From positions 1-54,248 of the forward strand of contig NZ_AKJK01000075.1 in NCBI RefSeq assembly GCF_000282375.1: DNA of 54,248 nucleotides. The letters are read 5' to 3'. A program made the translations under genes and the position numbers. Positions 1 through 7,283 of this stretch are shown here, one piece after another. The notes under the pieces were generated by a model that was not told the DNA's origin, did no database searches, and saw nothing but the letters and a program-made list of their open reading frames with translations. Every line of letters begins with the position of its first letter. Position 1 is the first letter of the stretch. The stretch is from Pseudomonas sp. GM50. GTDB lineage: Bacteria > Pseudomonadota > Gammaproteobacteria > Pseudomonadales > Pseudomonadaceae.

Positions 1-233
1 AGGCAGGCCGATAGCTGCCTGTCGTGAGGGGGCGCTATCGACGGTGGATTCAACCCATGGCGGTCAGTTCAGACAGGCAGAAAACGGCCATGGTTGCTGT
101 CGTAAGATGCGATGGCAAATTCATGGCTATGCTTGGTCTGGAGGGAGCACTGTCCAGCAGGCTCGTGAAAGTGTGATCACCTCGCTTCAGACCTCATCAC
201 AATGTGCTCTTGTGCCATGGAGTCCTCACTAAT
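1..233. other. Gene-free left edge with a small hairpin
   Basis: No convincing gene is visible here. The first 20 bases form a perfect six-base inverted repeat (AGGCAG at 1-6 and CTGCCT at 15-20). A 62-codon open frame at 44-232 has no recognisable domain, no ribosome binding site and an unnatural composition, so it is not called. The stretch may be the tail of an element that lies outside the window. Confidence 0.3.
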
Positions 234-773
234 ATGAACAAAAAAGAAGCTAAAGCCAAAATAAAAGACCTGCTCTCGTCCGGAGTACCCAAGTCGGAAG
301 TATTCACTCAGCTCTCAGGTCAAGGGGTCAAGGACAGTCTGCTTGCTAATTTAATTGCTTCAACGGCTGACCCCTATCTCTGCCTTGCGCATGACCGTAA
401 GGTTAATGTCATTATCACACTAATGTTTATCCAGGCCGCATTCGCTCTTCTAATAGGCTTTAGTATGGGCTCAGCTATTGGGCCTAACGCCAGATGGGTA
501 GTTGGCGGTCTGGGAGCACTTATCCCGCTCTTGTTTGCCTGGGGGTTCTACAATCATCTGGCAGGCGCTTACAACGCATACATTGTTCTATCTATAGTTC
601 CTGCAGTGAGGCAGTTGGAAGGGTTGACTTCAGGCTCTATTTCAACGCTTATCGGCTCGGCTATCGGTATTGGTATGCTTGTTTTTGTATGCTACGTTCG
701 CCAGAAGTTGTTTCCAGACTTGGTTTTATTTACACCCAAAAAGATCAAGGGCCGATATGTGTTTTCTAGCTGA
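234..773 (+). CDS. Hypothetical inner-membrane protein
   Basis: A 179-residue protein that I do not recognise as a named family. The N-terminal ~50 residues are soluble and lysine-rich (MNKKEAKAKIKDLL), resembling a short helical domain. They are followed by about four hydrophobic segments near residues 62-80, 84-103, 112-125 and 140-160 and a basic tail ending KKIKGRYVFSS. The start at 234 is preferred to an ATG at 204 because the intervening residues look non-coding; GGAG lies about 11 bases upstream. The region is AT-richer than the genes to the right. It is followed 62 bases later by a second small membrane protein on the same strand, so the two may be co-transcribed. Function unknown. 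Confidence 0.55.
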   Translation: MNKKEAKAKIKDLLSSGVPKSEVFTQLSGQGVKDSLLANLIASTADPYLCLAHDRKVNVIITLMFIQAAFALLIGFSMGSAIGPNARWVVGGLGALIPLLFAWGFYNHLAGAYNAYIVLSIVPAVRQLEGLTSGSISTLIGSAIGIGMLVFVCYVRQKLFPDLVLFTPKKIKGRYVFSS

Positions 774-835
774 AGAAGCGGTTAAGTTAGATCGGCGGCT
801 GTGGCGTTGATTGTTAAAGATCGACGGAGGACGCA

Positions 836-1408
836 ATGAGCCAATTGTCCTGGGTGTCCATAATACAATGGACAAGTATGGCTCTTCTGATCCCGATTAC
901 TCTTCGGTGGCTCGCGAAAGGGCGGATGAGGGAGCGGACTGCTGAGGAATCCAAACTCTTGAGGTTACCGAAAGCAGTCCTTGTTGTTGGTCTTGTTTGC
1001 TTTTTGGGGTTTACCGCTCTGGCAGTTGTCTCAAACATTTTCAGTAATCAAACGACTACTTGGCGGACTACGGTCGGTTTTCTCAGTTTTGCGCTACTGG
1101 GGCTCTATCTGGTTGCCGGTTATTTTCTCGAACGGCACGAAATGTCGGAACATGGACTTACATTCCGTCGTGTGTTTCGAAAGCAAGGGCATTTAAATTG
1201 GGTCGAGGTTTGTAGTGTTCGGTATTCCAGGAACATGAATTACTTTCGGTTGGAAACGCACATGGGCAGTGTCGCGCGGATATCGATTCTCTTCATGGGA
1301 CTTCCCGAATTTGCGAAGTTGGTTCTCGCTAGCGTACCCCATGAAATGATAGAACCCGGCACCGTGCCGGTTTTGGAAGCAGTCGCAAACTGCAGCCCTG
1401 CTCAGTAG
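836..1408 (+). CDS. Hypothetical membrane protein with a PH-like C-terminal part
   Basis: A 190-residue protein preceded by a good GGAGG ribosome binding site at about -9. Hydrophobic segments occur near residues 9-24, 47-67 and 80-96. After residue 100 comes a soluble region (GLTFRRVFRKQGHLNWVEV, then YFRLETHMG) whose pattern of short strands resembles bacterial PH-like domains of small membrane proteins. That resemblance is an inference from the pattern, not a firm assignment. It lies downstream of another small membrane protein of unknown function and upstream of a GFA-family gene on the same strand. No catalytic motif is evident. Function unknown. Confidence 0.55.
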   Translation: MSQLSWVSIIQWTSMALLIPITLRWLAKGRMRERTAEESKLLRLPKAVLVVGLVCFLGFTALAVVSNIFSNQTTTWRTTVGFLSFALLGLYLVAGYFLERHEMSEHGLTFRRVFRKQGHLNWVEVCSVRYSRNMNYFRLETHMGSVARISILFMGLPEFAKLVLASVPHEMIEPGTVPVLEAVANCSPAQ

Positions 1409-1481
1409 GGGACGCTAAACTATGCCATTCAATGCCCTCTATGCATTTATGCAGGCAGACAAAAATGGGCATTATGGCCAG

Positions 1482-1500
1482 GGCGTCACGCAATGACGCC
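1482..1500. other. Short perfect hairpin upstream of the GFA gene
   Basis: GGCGTCA and TGACGCC form a perfect seven-base stem around a CGCAA loop, 33 bases upstream of the GFA-family start codon. There is no downstream T-run, so it is not a classical intrinsic terminator; an operator or 5' UTR structure is possible. Confidence 0.3.
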
Positions 1501-1532
1501 GTCGTACCGCTTGATTTTAAAGGAGGCGCAGC

Positions 1533-1925
1533 ATGGATCGATTCACTGGCGGTTGCCTGTGCGGCAACGTCCGAATTGAGGCGTCGGGACTCCCATACCG
1601 GGTCGGCCTTTGTCATTGTCTTGACTGTCGCAAGCATCATGGGGCTCTTTTTCACGCCTCTGCGGTGTTCCCTCGGGATGCGGTGACGATCGATGGCGAA
1701 ACACGCGATTACGCCGGGCGGTTTTTCTGTCCCCGCTGCGGCTCGTCCGTTTTCGCCCGCACCTTTGATGAAATCGAAGTGAACCTGGGATCCCTGGATG
1801 CCCCGGACCAACTGAAGCCAACCTACGAAAGCTGGATCATCCGTCGCGAATCCTGGTTGCCACCGTTTCCGCTCACGCGACGATACGAGCGCGATCGTGA
1901 CGCCACGGGTCGCTTTGAGGAGTAG
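1533..1925 (+). CDS. GFA / CENP-V family zinc-binding protein
   Basis: A 130-residue member of the glutathione-dependent formaldehyde-activating (GFA, CENP-V/GFA) family. The zinc ligands are visible: CLCG at residues 8-11, CHCLDCRKHHG near residues 27-37 and CPRCGS near residues 66-71. This matches the CxC...CxxC...CxxC arrangement of the family. Members bind structural and labile zinc and have been linked to glutathione-dependent formaldehyde chemistry, but many have no proven reaction. An AAGGAGG ribosome binding site sits about 7 bases upstream of the ATG. The gene converges on the oxidoreductase at 2030-3043, with a strong REP palindrome between the two stop codons. Confidence 0.85.
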   Translation: MDRFTGGCLCGNVRIEASGLPYRVGLCHCLDCRKHHGALFHASAVFPRDAVTIDGETRDYAGRFFCPRCGSSVFARTFDEIEVNLGSLDAPDQLKPTYESWIIRRESWLPPFPLTRRYERDRDATGRFEE

Positions 1926-1948
1926 GTCGCTAAGCGCAAATCGGACCT

Positions 1949-2014
1949 GTAGGAGCCAGGCTTGCCGGCGAAGGCGTCCATAAGAGCGCTTTCGCCGGCA
2001 AGCCTGGCTCCTAC
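1949..2014. repeat. REPIN (inverted REP pair), GGAGCCAGGCTTGCCGGC type
   Basis: Two perfect 24-base inverted arms, 1949-1972 and 1991-2014, enclose an 18-base loop. The arm core GGAGCCAGGCTTGCCGGCG is a Pseudomonas REP variant. It sits between two convergent genes and probably acts as a bidirectional mRNA-end structure. Confidence 0.9.
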
Positions 2015-2029
2015 GAAAAGCTCGCCAAA

Positions 2030-3043
2030 TTATCGAGCGATCTTGATAACCACTTTACCCAATGCACCCCTGGCGAGATGTTCGTAGGCTTCACGTGCCT
2101 GTTCAAACGGATAGACCTGATCGATGACAGGTCGGATCTTGTGTTCGTTCAAGAATGAATTCATTCGGTCAAACGACGAGCGCGGCGCTACGGCGATACC
2201 GCGAATGGTTGTCTGTCGAAAGATGAGTGGCATCAATTCAAGCTGTACGGTTTGACCCGTCAAAAAACCAATCTGCGCAATACGACCGGCTGCCTTGGTG
2301 GCCGCCACTGACTGGTTGATGCCGCTGCCGCCTGCCACATCGAGCAGCAGGTCGACGCCTTTGCCACCGGTGAGTTTGAGCACTTCATCCTCCCATTTCG
2401 GCGTGCTTCGGTAGTTGATACCCGCTACCGCTCCCAGACTCATCACAGTTTGCAGATTCTGGTCGTTACTGGAGGTTGCGATGACCTTCGCGCCAAGCGC
2501 CGTAGCGATCTGCACCGCGAAAATGGACACGCCGCCAGTTCCCTGGACCAGCACGGTTTGTCCTGGCTGAATCTGCCCGAAATCGACGAGCGAATACCAG
2601 GCTGTGAGTGCAGCAATGGGCAATGTAGCCGCCTCCTCGTCGCTCATGTTGTCAGGCGCACGCACTGCGCTGTCCTCGTGGATGATCATGTATTCAGCCA
2701 ATCCGCCGGGCAGCGGAGACCCGAAGCAGTAATCGGGTTCATGCGGCCCTGGCTCACCGTCCAGCCATCGGGAATACAAGTGCGAATTGACCCGATCACC
2801 CACTTTGAAGCGCGTAACGCCATCGCCCACCGCAACCACAGTGCCGGCTGCGTCGCTGACAGGGATCAGGGATTTCGGAACCTTGTGAGGCTCATAAATG
2901 CCATCGACGATCGCCTTGTCGCGAAAGTTGAGCGAGACGGCGCCGACTTTTACCAGCAGCTCGCCTGCCTTTGGATCAGGGGTCGACACTTCTCCCTGCT
3001 CCAGATTGTCGAGCCCGAAATCTTTCAGTAACCAAGCCTTCAT
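2030..3043 (-). CDS. Zinc-independent alcohol dehydrogenase / quinone oxidoreductase (MDR superfamily)
   Basis: A 337-residue medium-chain dehydrogenase/reductase. The N-terminal GroES-like catalytic fold runs over about residues 1-125. The Rossmann fold follows, with the pattern VLVQGTGGVSIFAVQIATALGAKVIAT around residues 160-185, which binds NAD(P)H. The cysteines and histidines that hold catalytic zinc in classical alcohol dehydrogenases are not evident, so a quinone or enone reductase role is likely. The start at 3043 (MKAWLLKDFG) is chosen over 3106 because GGAG lies about 9 bases upstream and homologous proteins begin with this strand. It is transcribed divergently from a LysR gene, which probably regulates it. 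Confidence 0.85.
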   Translation of the reverse strand: MKAWLLKDFGLDNLEQGEVSTPDPKAGELLVKVGAVSLNFRDKAIVDGIYEPHKVPKSLIPVSDAAGTVVAVGDGVTRFKVGDRVNSHLYSRWLDGEPGPHEPDYCFGSPLPGGLAEYMIIHEDSAVRAPDNMSDEEAATLPIAALTAWYSLVDFGQIQPGQTVLVQGTGGVSIFAVQIATALGAKVIATSSNDQNLQTVMSLGAVAGINYRSTPKWEDEVLKLTGGKGVDLLLDVAGGSGINQSVAATKAAGRIAQIGFLTGQTVQLELMPLIFRQTTIRGIAVAPRSSFDRMNSFLNEHKIRPVIDQVYPFEQAREAYEHLARGALGKVVIKIAR

Positions 3044-3223
3044 TGCGATCTCCAAAAACGTAGTGAGTGGCGGCACGACTTGAACCCCGTTGTGCCCTGT
3101 GCTCATGGTTCGCTTTTACCGGAACGCAATAAATGCGCAAAAAATGACATATTTGTTGTATCTACAGGCAGCAATCTTATTGTTCGGATGAGATAAAACA
3201 GCGAAGGGTTCAGAGGAAACGTC
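3044..3223. promoter_or_regulatory. Divergent promoter region, oxidoreductase / LysR
   Basis: A 180-base AT-richer spacer between divergent starts. It contains a small palindrome CAAT-CTT-ATTG at 3172-3182 that could be part of a LysR site. No full T-N11-A box could be fixed with confidence. Confidence 0.35.
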
Positions 3224-4138
3224 ATGGAACTGCTTCAGTCGATGCAACTGTTCGCCCGGCTCGCCGAACTCGGAAGCTTCACCAAAGCCGCTGAGTCGCT
3301 GGACATCGGGCGTCCGCAAGTCACCCGGTACATCCAGGAGCTGGAGACGTCATTGGGTGTGCGCTTGTTCCAGCGCACCACACGAAAGGTGACGCTCACA
3401 GAGGAAGGCGAGCGTTTTTACGAGCGAGTGCAGGACATTCTCGGAAGCGTCTCTGCCGCGACCTCAATGTTTGACCGATCCAGAGCCACCCTTGGGGGGC
3501 GGCTTCGTATCGATATCCCGACCGCTTTTGCCCAGGTTGAATTCATGGACAGCTTGAAAGCGTTCACCACAGCCTTCCCGGGAATTAACGTGGTACTTGG
3601 CGTGACTGACAGGACAGTCGACCTGGTGGGTGAAGGTATTGATTGCGCACTGCGCATCGGCGAGCTGCCGGACTCAACCTTGATCGCACGCCCTATTGGA
3701 ATGGCGACCATGGTGACGTGCGCCGCCCCCAAGTATCTGGATGAGCACGGCGAACCCGAAACACTGGACGATCTGAAGTCACATCAAGGCGTCAACTTCC
3801 TGTCTGGACAAAGTAACAGGACACTGCCGTGGCACTTCTCGGTTGTGGGCGAGGACAGGGCTTACATCAGCAACGCAGGAATCACCGTTACGGAGTCAAA
3901 TGCGTATGTCCAATGTGGTGTGGCAGGCTTCGGAATCATCCAGGCACCGGGCATCGCGGTAGGCCAATACCTGAGCAGCGGCGCCCTGGTGGAGATTCTA
4001 AGGTCCCATCGTCCTGCCCCTCGGCCTGTGACGGTGTTGTACCCAAGCCGGACGCACCTGGCGCCGCAGGTGCAGGTTTTTATTGAATGGTTGCAGGAGC
4101 GTTTTCCGCAGCTCCACTCGAACTGGCTGGAACAATAG
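3224..4138 (+). CDS. LysR-family transcriptional regulator
   Basis: A 304-residue LysR-type regulator. The N-terminal winged helix-turn-helix covers about residues 1-60 (FARLAELGSFTKAAESL, then a recognition helix with RPQVTRYIQELE). The C-terminal periplasmic-binding-like effector domain begins near residue 90. AGAGGAAAC precedes the ATG. It is read away from the oxidoreductase at 2030-3043, with a 180-base shared upstream region, the standard arrangement for a LysR regulator and its target. The inducer is unknown. A nine-base stem at 4178-4208 separates it from the convergent mocB-like gene. Confidence 0.9.
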   Translation: MELLQSMQLFARLAELGSFTKAAESLDIGRPQVTRYIQELETSLGVRLFQRTTRKVTLTEEGERFYERVQDILGSVSAATSMFDRSRATLGGRLRIDIPTAFAQVEFMDSLKAFTTAFPGINVVLGVTDRTVDLVGEGIDCALRIGELPDSTLIARPIGMATMVTCAAPKYLDEHGEPETLDDLKSHQGVNFLSGQSNRTLPWHFSVVGEDRAYISNAGITVTESNAYVQCGVAGFGIIQAPGIAVGQYLSSGALVEILRSHRPAPRPVTVLYPSRTHLAPQVQVFIEWLQERFPQLHSNWLEQ

Positions 4139-4177
4139 GCGATTAAAAAATCGGTGCAGGCGATGGCTGCAATGGGG

Positions 4178-4208
4178 CGGTTCCTGCTGTGGTGACAGAC
4201 AGGAACCG
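4178..4208. terminator. Hairpin between convergent LysR and mocB-like genes
   Basis: CGGTTCCTG at 4178-4186 pairs perfectly with CAGGAACCG at 4200-4208 across a 13-base loop. There is no clear T-run on either side, so the role as a transcription terminator is inferred from its position between two convergent genes. Confidence 0.4.
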
Positions 4209-4254
4209 ACATCACTCAATGAACAAACCCGACTAACCACGCAGCCGTTTGACC

Positions 4255-5181
4255 CTATTTATAATGCTGCTCAAACATCGCTACCTGCTCCGGTGTGATC
4301 AGCTGAAAGGGCACCCAGACATCCGTCTCGACCGGCTCCCCTTTGATCATCTTGATGGCCGCTTGCAGCGCGCTGGTCGCTTGCGCTTTGGGGTCTTGAA
4401 ATACCGAGGCTACGAGCATTCCGCGCTTGATGGCCGCCAGGCCGTCAGGCAGGCCGTCGATGCCGACAATTGCAATCTCGCCCTTGGCTTTGCCGGCTTG
4501 CTGCAGTGCCATGGCGGCGCCGATGGCCATCTCGTCGTTGTTGGCCACGATGGCATCGAAACCGGTGCCGGCCAGGAGCCAGTTGCTGGTCAAGTCCATC
4601 CCTTTGTTGCGCTGCCACTCGGCACTTTGTTGTTCGACGATCTTGATCCCGGGATAGTCCTTGAGCACTTGTTTGACGCCTTCGGTGCGGTCGTGCGTGG
4701 AGTTTTGCGCGAGGTCGCCCATGATGATCGCGATGTTGCCTTTGCCTGCCATCTTGTCAGCCAGGTAGCGCATTTGCAGTTGCCCGGCCTCAACGTCGTT
4801 GGAGGCCACTGTGACCACGCCTTTGGGCAGGACGCGTTCGTCTGGATGGCGGTTGACGTAGACCAGCGGTATTTTCGCTTCGACGGCGGCGCGAGTCATG
4901 TTGGCGGTGGCGGCGGTGTCCACGGGCAGGACGATGACGGCATCCACTTTCTGGCCGAGAAAGCCCTGGATCTGATTGAGCTGGCGAACCACATCGCCCT
5001 GGGCATCCTCGAACTGGATCTGGATGTTCTCCTTCCTGGCGGCATCTTCCAGGCCGCTGCGCACATAGGTCATGAAGTTGTCGTCAACCCTGGCAATGCT
5101 GACGCCGATGCGATAGCTGGCGGCGGCCCATTGGCTGAAGAGGAATAACAGCGTGGCAAAAAGAAGTGTGCAGCGACGCAT
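4255..5181 (-). CDS. mocB: Rhizopine/inositol-type periplasmic sugar-binding protein (MocB-like)
   Basis: A 308-residue ABC-type binding protein of the ribose/rhizopine class (periplasmic-binding type 1 fold). Residues 1-21 are a signal peptide (MRRCTLLFATLLFLFSQWAAA). Visible family signatures include RIGVSIARVDDNF, the hinge-region VIVLPVDTAA, YVNRHPDE and VANNDEMAIGAAMAL with GIDGLPDGLAAI near the C-terminus. In rhizobia MocB binds rhizopine for uptake, and the flanking mocC/mocA-like genes support that role here, but myo-inositol or another cyclitol cannot be excluded. AAGGAA precedes the ATG. It is the last gene of the mocA-mocC-mocB transcription unit, separated from mocC by a 97-base gap with a hairpin. 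No ABC permease or ATPase is nearby, which is odd for a binding protein. Confidence 0.8.
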   Translation of the reverse strand: MRRCTLLFATLLFLFSQWAAASYRIGVSIARVDDNFMTYVRSGLEDAARKENIQIQFEDAQGDVVRQLNQIQGFLGQKVDAVIVLPVDTAATANMTRAAVEAKIPLVYVNRHPDERVLPKGVVTVASNDVEAGQLQMRYLADKMAGKGNIAIIMGDLAQNSTHDRTEGVKQVLKDYPGIKIVEQQSAEWQRNKGMDLTSNWLLAGTGFDAIVANNDEMAIGAAMALQQAGKAKGEIAIVGIDGLPDGLAAIKRGMLVASVFQDPKAQATSALQAAIKMIKGEPVETDVWVPFQLITPEQVAMFEQHYK

Positions 5182-5238
5182 GATGGTTTTTCCTTTTTTG
5201 TTATGAGTTGAAATTCATCAAGATCAAACGTGAGGGAT

Positions 5239-5271
5239 GGCGCTCTCTGAATCAAACCCGTCGAGAGCGCC
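5239..5271 (-). other. Intercistronic hairpin between mocC and mocB
   Basis: GGCGCTCTC at 5239-5247 pairs perfectly with GAGAGCGCC at 5263-5271. It lies in the only sizeable gap of the mocA-mocC-mocB unit. Such hairpins often stabilise or partly terminate mRNA and adjust the amount of binding protein relative to the enzymes. Confidence 0.45.
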
Positions 5272-5278
5272 AGCGTCC

Positions 5279-6067
5279 TCAATCCAGCGTGAAGGCTTGC
5301 CGAAAGCGTTCAAGTGCCGCTTCGCTGTCGCCGCTGGCCCAGCCCTCGAGCCCGACGACACCGGTGTATCCCATACGGAACAAGGCTTTGGCAATGGCCG
5401 GATAATGGATTTCGCCGGTGCCGGGCTCCATGCGGCCGGGGACATCGGCGACCTGGATTTCCCCGATGGCGCTGCCGGCGCGCTGGATCAGTTCGATCAG
5501 GTTTCCTTCGCCGATCTGGGCATGGTAAAGGTCCAGGTTCATCTTAAGATGAGGGCTGCCCACGGCCTCGATCAGCACCAGGGTATCGTCGGCGCGAGCG
5601 AAGGGAGTACCGGGGTGGTCCACCTCGGTATTGAGGTTTTCCAGCAAGAATACCCGGCCTGCGTCTTCGCCCAGGCGAGCGATTTTTTCCAGGGTCTTGC
5701 AGGCGCTCAACCACATGCGTCCGGTGGTGTGGGCCACGGGTTTGACCGGCAAGCCTTTGTCACCCAAACCGGTGCCATGCAGGTTGAGACTCGGGCAATT
5801 CAGTTGTGCGGCGACGGCCAGCGATTCTCGTGCGCTGTCGAGCAGGTGCTGGATGTCTTCGGGGTCGGTCAGGTTGCCCGAGATGTAGCCGGTCATCGAG
5901 GTGAAATCAGCGCCCGTGGCGACAAGGGCCGCAATGTCTTTCTTCGTCCAGTCCCAGAGTTCCGCGCTGAAACCCAGCGCGTGAATGCGTTTGACGCGCT
6001 CTGTGAATGGCAGATCGAGGAAAACCATCTCGGCACTGATCGCCAGTTTGAACGGTGTGAAACTCAT
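5279..6067 (-). CDS. mocC: TIM-barrel sugar isomerase-like protein (MocC/hydroxypyruvate isomerase-like)
   Basis: A 262-residue xylose-isomerase-like TIM-barrel protein of the sugar phosphate isomerase/epimerase family, close in type to hydroxypyruvate isomerase and rhizobial MocC. Metal-ligand type motifs are visible: LLENLNTEVDHPG, LKMNLDLYHAQIGEGNLIE, QVADVPGRMEPGTGEI and GLEGWASGDSE. The start at 6067 (MSFTPFKLAISAEM) has AAGGAG 8 bases upstream, and its ATGA overlaps the stop of the mocA-like gene, so translation is coupled. The MocC reaction is not firmly established. By context it acts on a keto- or amino-inositol intermediate after the MocA-type dehydrogenase. Confidence 0.8.
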   Translation of the reverse strand: MSFTPFKLAISAEMVFLDLPFTERVKRIHALGFSAELWDWTKKDIAALVATGADFTSMTGYISGNLTDPEDIQHLLDSARESLAVAAQLNCPSLNLHGTGLGDKGLPVKPVAHTTGRMWLSACKTLEKIARLGEDAGRVFLLENLNTEVDHPGTPFARADDTLVLIEAVGSPHLKMNLDLYHAQIGEGNLIELIQRAGSAIGEIQVADVPGRMEPGTGEIHYPAIAKALFRMGYTGVVGLEGWASGDSEAALERFRQAFTLD

Positions 6068-7086
6068 GAATGGGCTCCTTGCACACGCACAGGTTTGCCC
6101 TGCTGGAAGGACTCGATGCACGCGCGGGCAATGGCCAGTGCAGCTCGGGCGTCTTCGCCGCTGGCGAGCGGTTTTTCACCGGTGCGCAGGCAGTCGACAA
6201 AGTGGTTGAGCTCGGCCACATACGCATCACGCAGCAGGTCGGTGTCCAGGCGCTGGGTATCGGCCTGGATGCCATTGGCCAGATAGCGAACCAAGTCAGA
6301 TTCATTGACGCTGCCCATGGTCAGCATGCCAGCGCTGCCGAACACTTCCCCTCGAACATCGTAGCCATACACGGCCTGGAAATTGGCCTCGGCCGTCGCG
6401 ATGGCACCGTTGTCGAAACGGATCGTGACCACGGCGGTGTCGAGGAAGCCCTTGGCTTTGTAGTCCGGTGCGATCAGGGCATCGGCCATGACAAAAACTT
6501 CGACCGCTTCGGCGCCGGGATTGAGGTAGCGCAGGGTATCGAAGTCATGGATCAGGGTTTCGAGGAAAATCACCCACTGCGGCGAGGCAGCCGGATTGTT
6601 CAGCGCCGGGTCGCGAGTCAGTGAGCGCAGCAGTTGCGGCGTACCGATGCGGTCGGCGACCACGTCCAGGTGAGCCGCGCGGAAGCTTTTGGCAAAGCGG
6701 CGGTTGAAGCCGACCTGTAGCGGCACGCGCGCATCGGCGGCTGCGGCGATGGCGCGGTCGGCCTCGTCGAGGGTGATGGCCATGGGTTTTTCACAAAACA
6801 CACCTTTGCCGGCCCGAGCCGCGCTGATCACCAGTTCGGCATGGCTGCGGGCGGGGGCGGCAATCAAGACAGCGTCGATTTCCGGGTCATCGAGCAGTTG
6901 CTGTGGATCGGTGTAGACCCGTTGCACACCCAACTCTGCGGCCAGGCGGGCGGCTTGACCGGGGGTAGGGTCGGCGATGGCGGCCAGACAGGCGCCGGGA
7001 ATGTGTCTGGCGGCAGTCAGGCCGTGAAAGCTGCCCATGCGGCCAGCACCGATGAGACCCAGGCGGATGATCTTGGACGTACTCAT
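6064..7086 (-). CDS. mocA: Gfo/Idh/MocA-family NAD(P)-dependent dehydrogenase (MocA-like inositol dehydrogenase)
   Basis: A 340-residue Gfo/Idh/MocA oxidoreductase. The N-terminal Rossmann domain begins RLGLIGAGRMGSFHG (GxGxxG near residues 13-18). The family hallmark EKPMAI (residues ~97-102) carries the conserved catalytic lysine. The C-terminal alpha/beta domain contains FNRRFAKSFRAAH and HDFDTLRYLNPGAEAVEV, the latter holding the family's substrate-binding histidine. Such enzymes oxidise a ring hydroxyl of myo-, scyllo- or amino-inositols. GGGAGT lies 7 bases before the ATG. It is the first gene of the leftward moc operon, about 70 bases from a σ54 promoter at 7156-7171. Confidence 0.85.
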   Translation of the reverse strand: MSTSKIIRLGLIGAGRMGSFHGLTAARHIPGACLAAIADPTPGQAARLAAELGVQRVYTDPQQLLDDPEIDAVLIAAPARSHAELVISAARAGKGVFCEKPMAITLDEADRAIAAAADARVPLQVGFNRRFAKSFRAAHLDVVADRIGTPQLLRSLTRDPALNNPAASPQWVIFLETLIHDFDTLRYLNPGAEAVEVFVMADALIAPDYKAKGFLDTAVVTIRFDNGAIATAEANFQAVYGYDVRGEVFGSAGMLTMGSVNESDLVRYLANGIQADTQRLDTDLLRDAYVAELNHFVDCLRTGEKPLASGEDARAALAIARACIESFQQGKPVRVQGAHS

Positions 7087-7155
7087 GAAATGACTCCCTT
7101 TTATTGTTGTTCAATGACTCGCAGCAGGAATGTCCTCGCTGGCGTTAATCAAAGG

Positions 7156-7171
7156 AGCAAGGGATGTGCCA
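7156..7171 (-). promoter_or_regulatory. σ54 (RpoN) promoter of the mocA-mocC-mocB operon
   Basis: On the minus strand the sequence reads TGGCAC-ATCCC-TTGCT, matching the σ54 consensus TGGCACG-N4-TTGCW at all but one position, with invariant GG and GC exactly 10 bases apart. It lies 70 bases upstream of the mocA-like ATG, and the gene read the other way encodes a σ54-dependent activator. Confidence 0.88.
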
Positions 7172-7226
7172 ATATTTAAGTCATTGATATTTAACAAGTA
7201 AATTTATTTTTATTGAAAAGTGTGTT

Positions 7227-7259
7227 CATTCGAATGACATGTCTACACTGACATGTCTA
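7227..7259. promoter_or_regulatory. Probable activator-binding sites (UAS) for the σ54 regulator
   Basis: Two identical 11-base direct repeats TGACATGTCTA occur at 7235-7245 and 7249-7259. Each contains the palindrome GACATGTC. A third palindrome CATTCGAATG (7227-7236) abuts the first. They lie about 65-90 bases upstream of the σ54 promoter, the usual position for enhancer-binding-protein sites, and overlap the 5' region of the activator gene itself, so autoregulation is likely. Confidence 0.6.
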
Positions 7260-7283
7260 AAACGTGAACATGGAAGCGGATCG

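Noticed and set aside
5237..6286. A 349-codon plus-strand frame opposite the mocC/mocA-like genes
   Set aside because: High GC creates long antisense frames; it has no domain pattern, whereas the minus strand has clear family motifs and ribosome binding sites.
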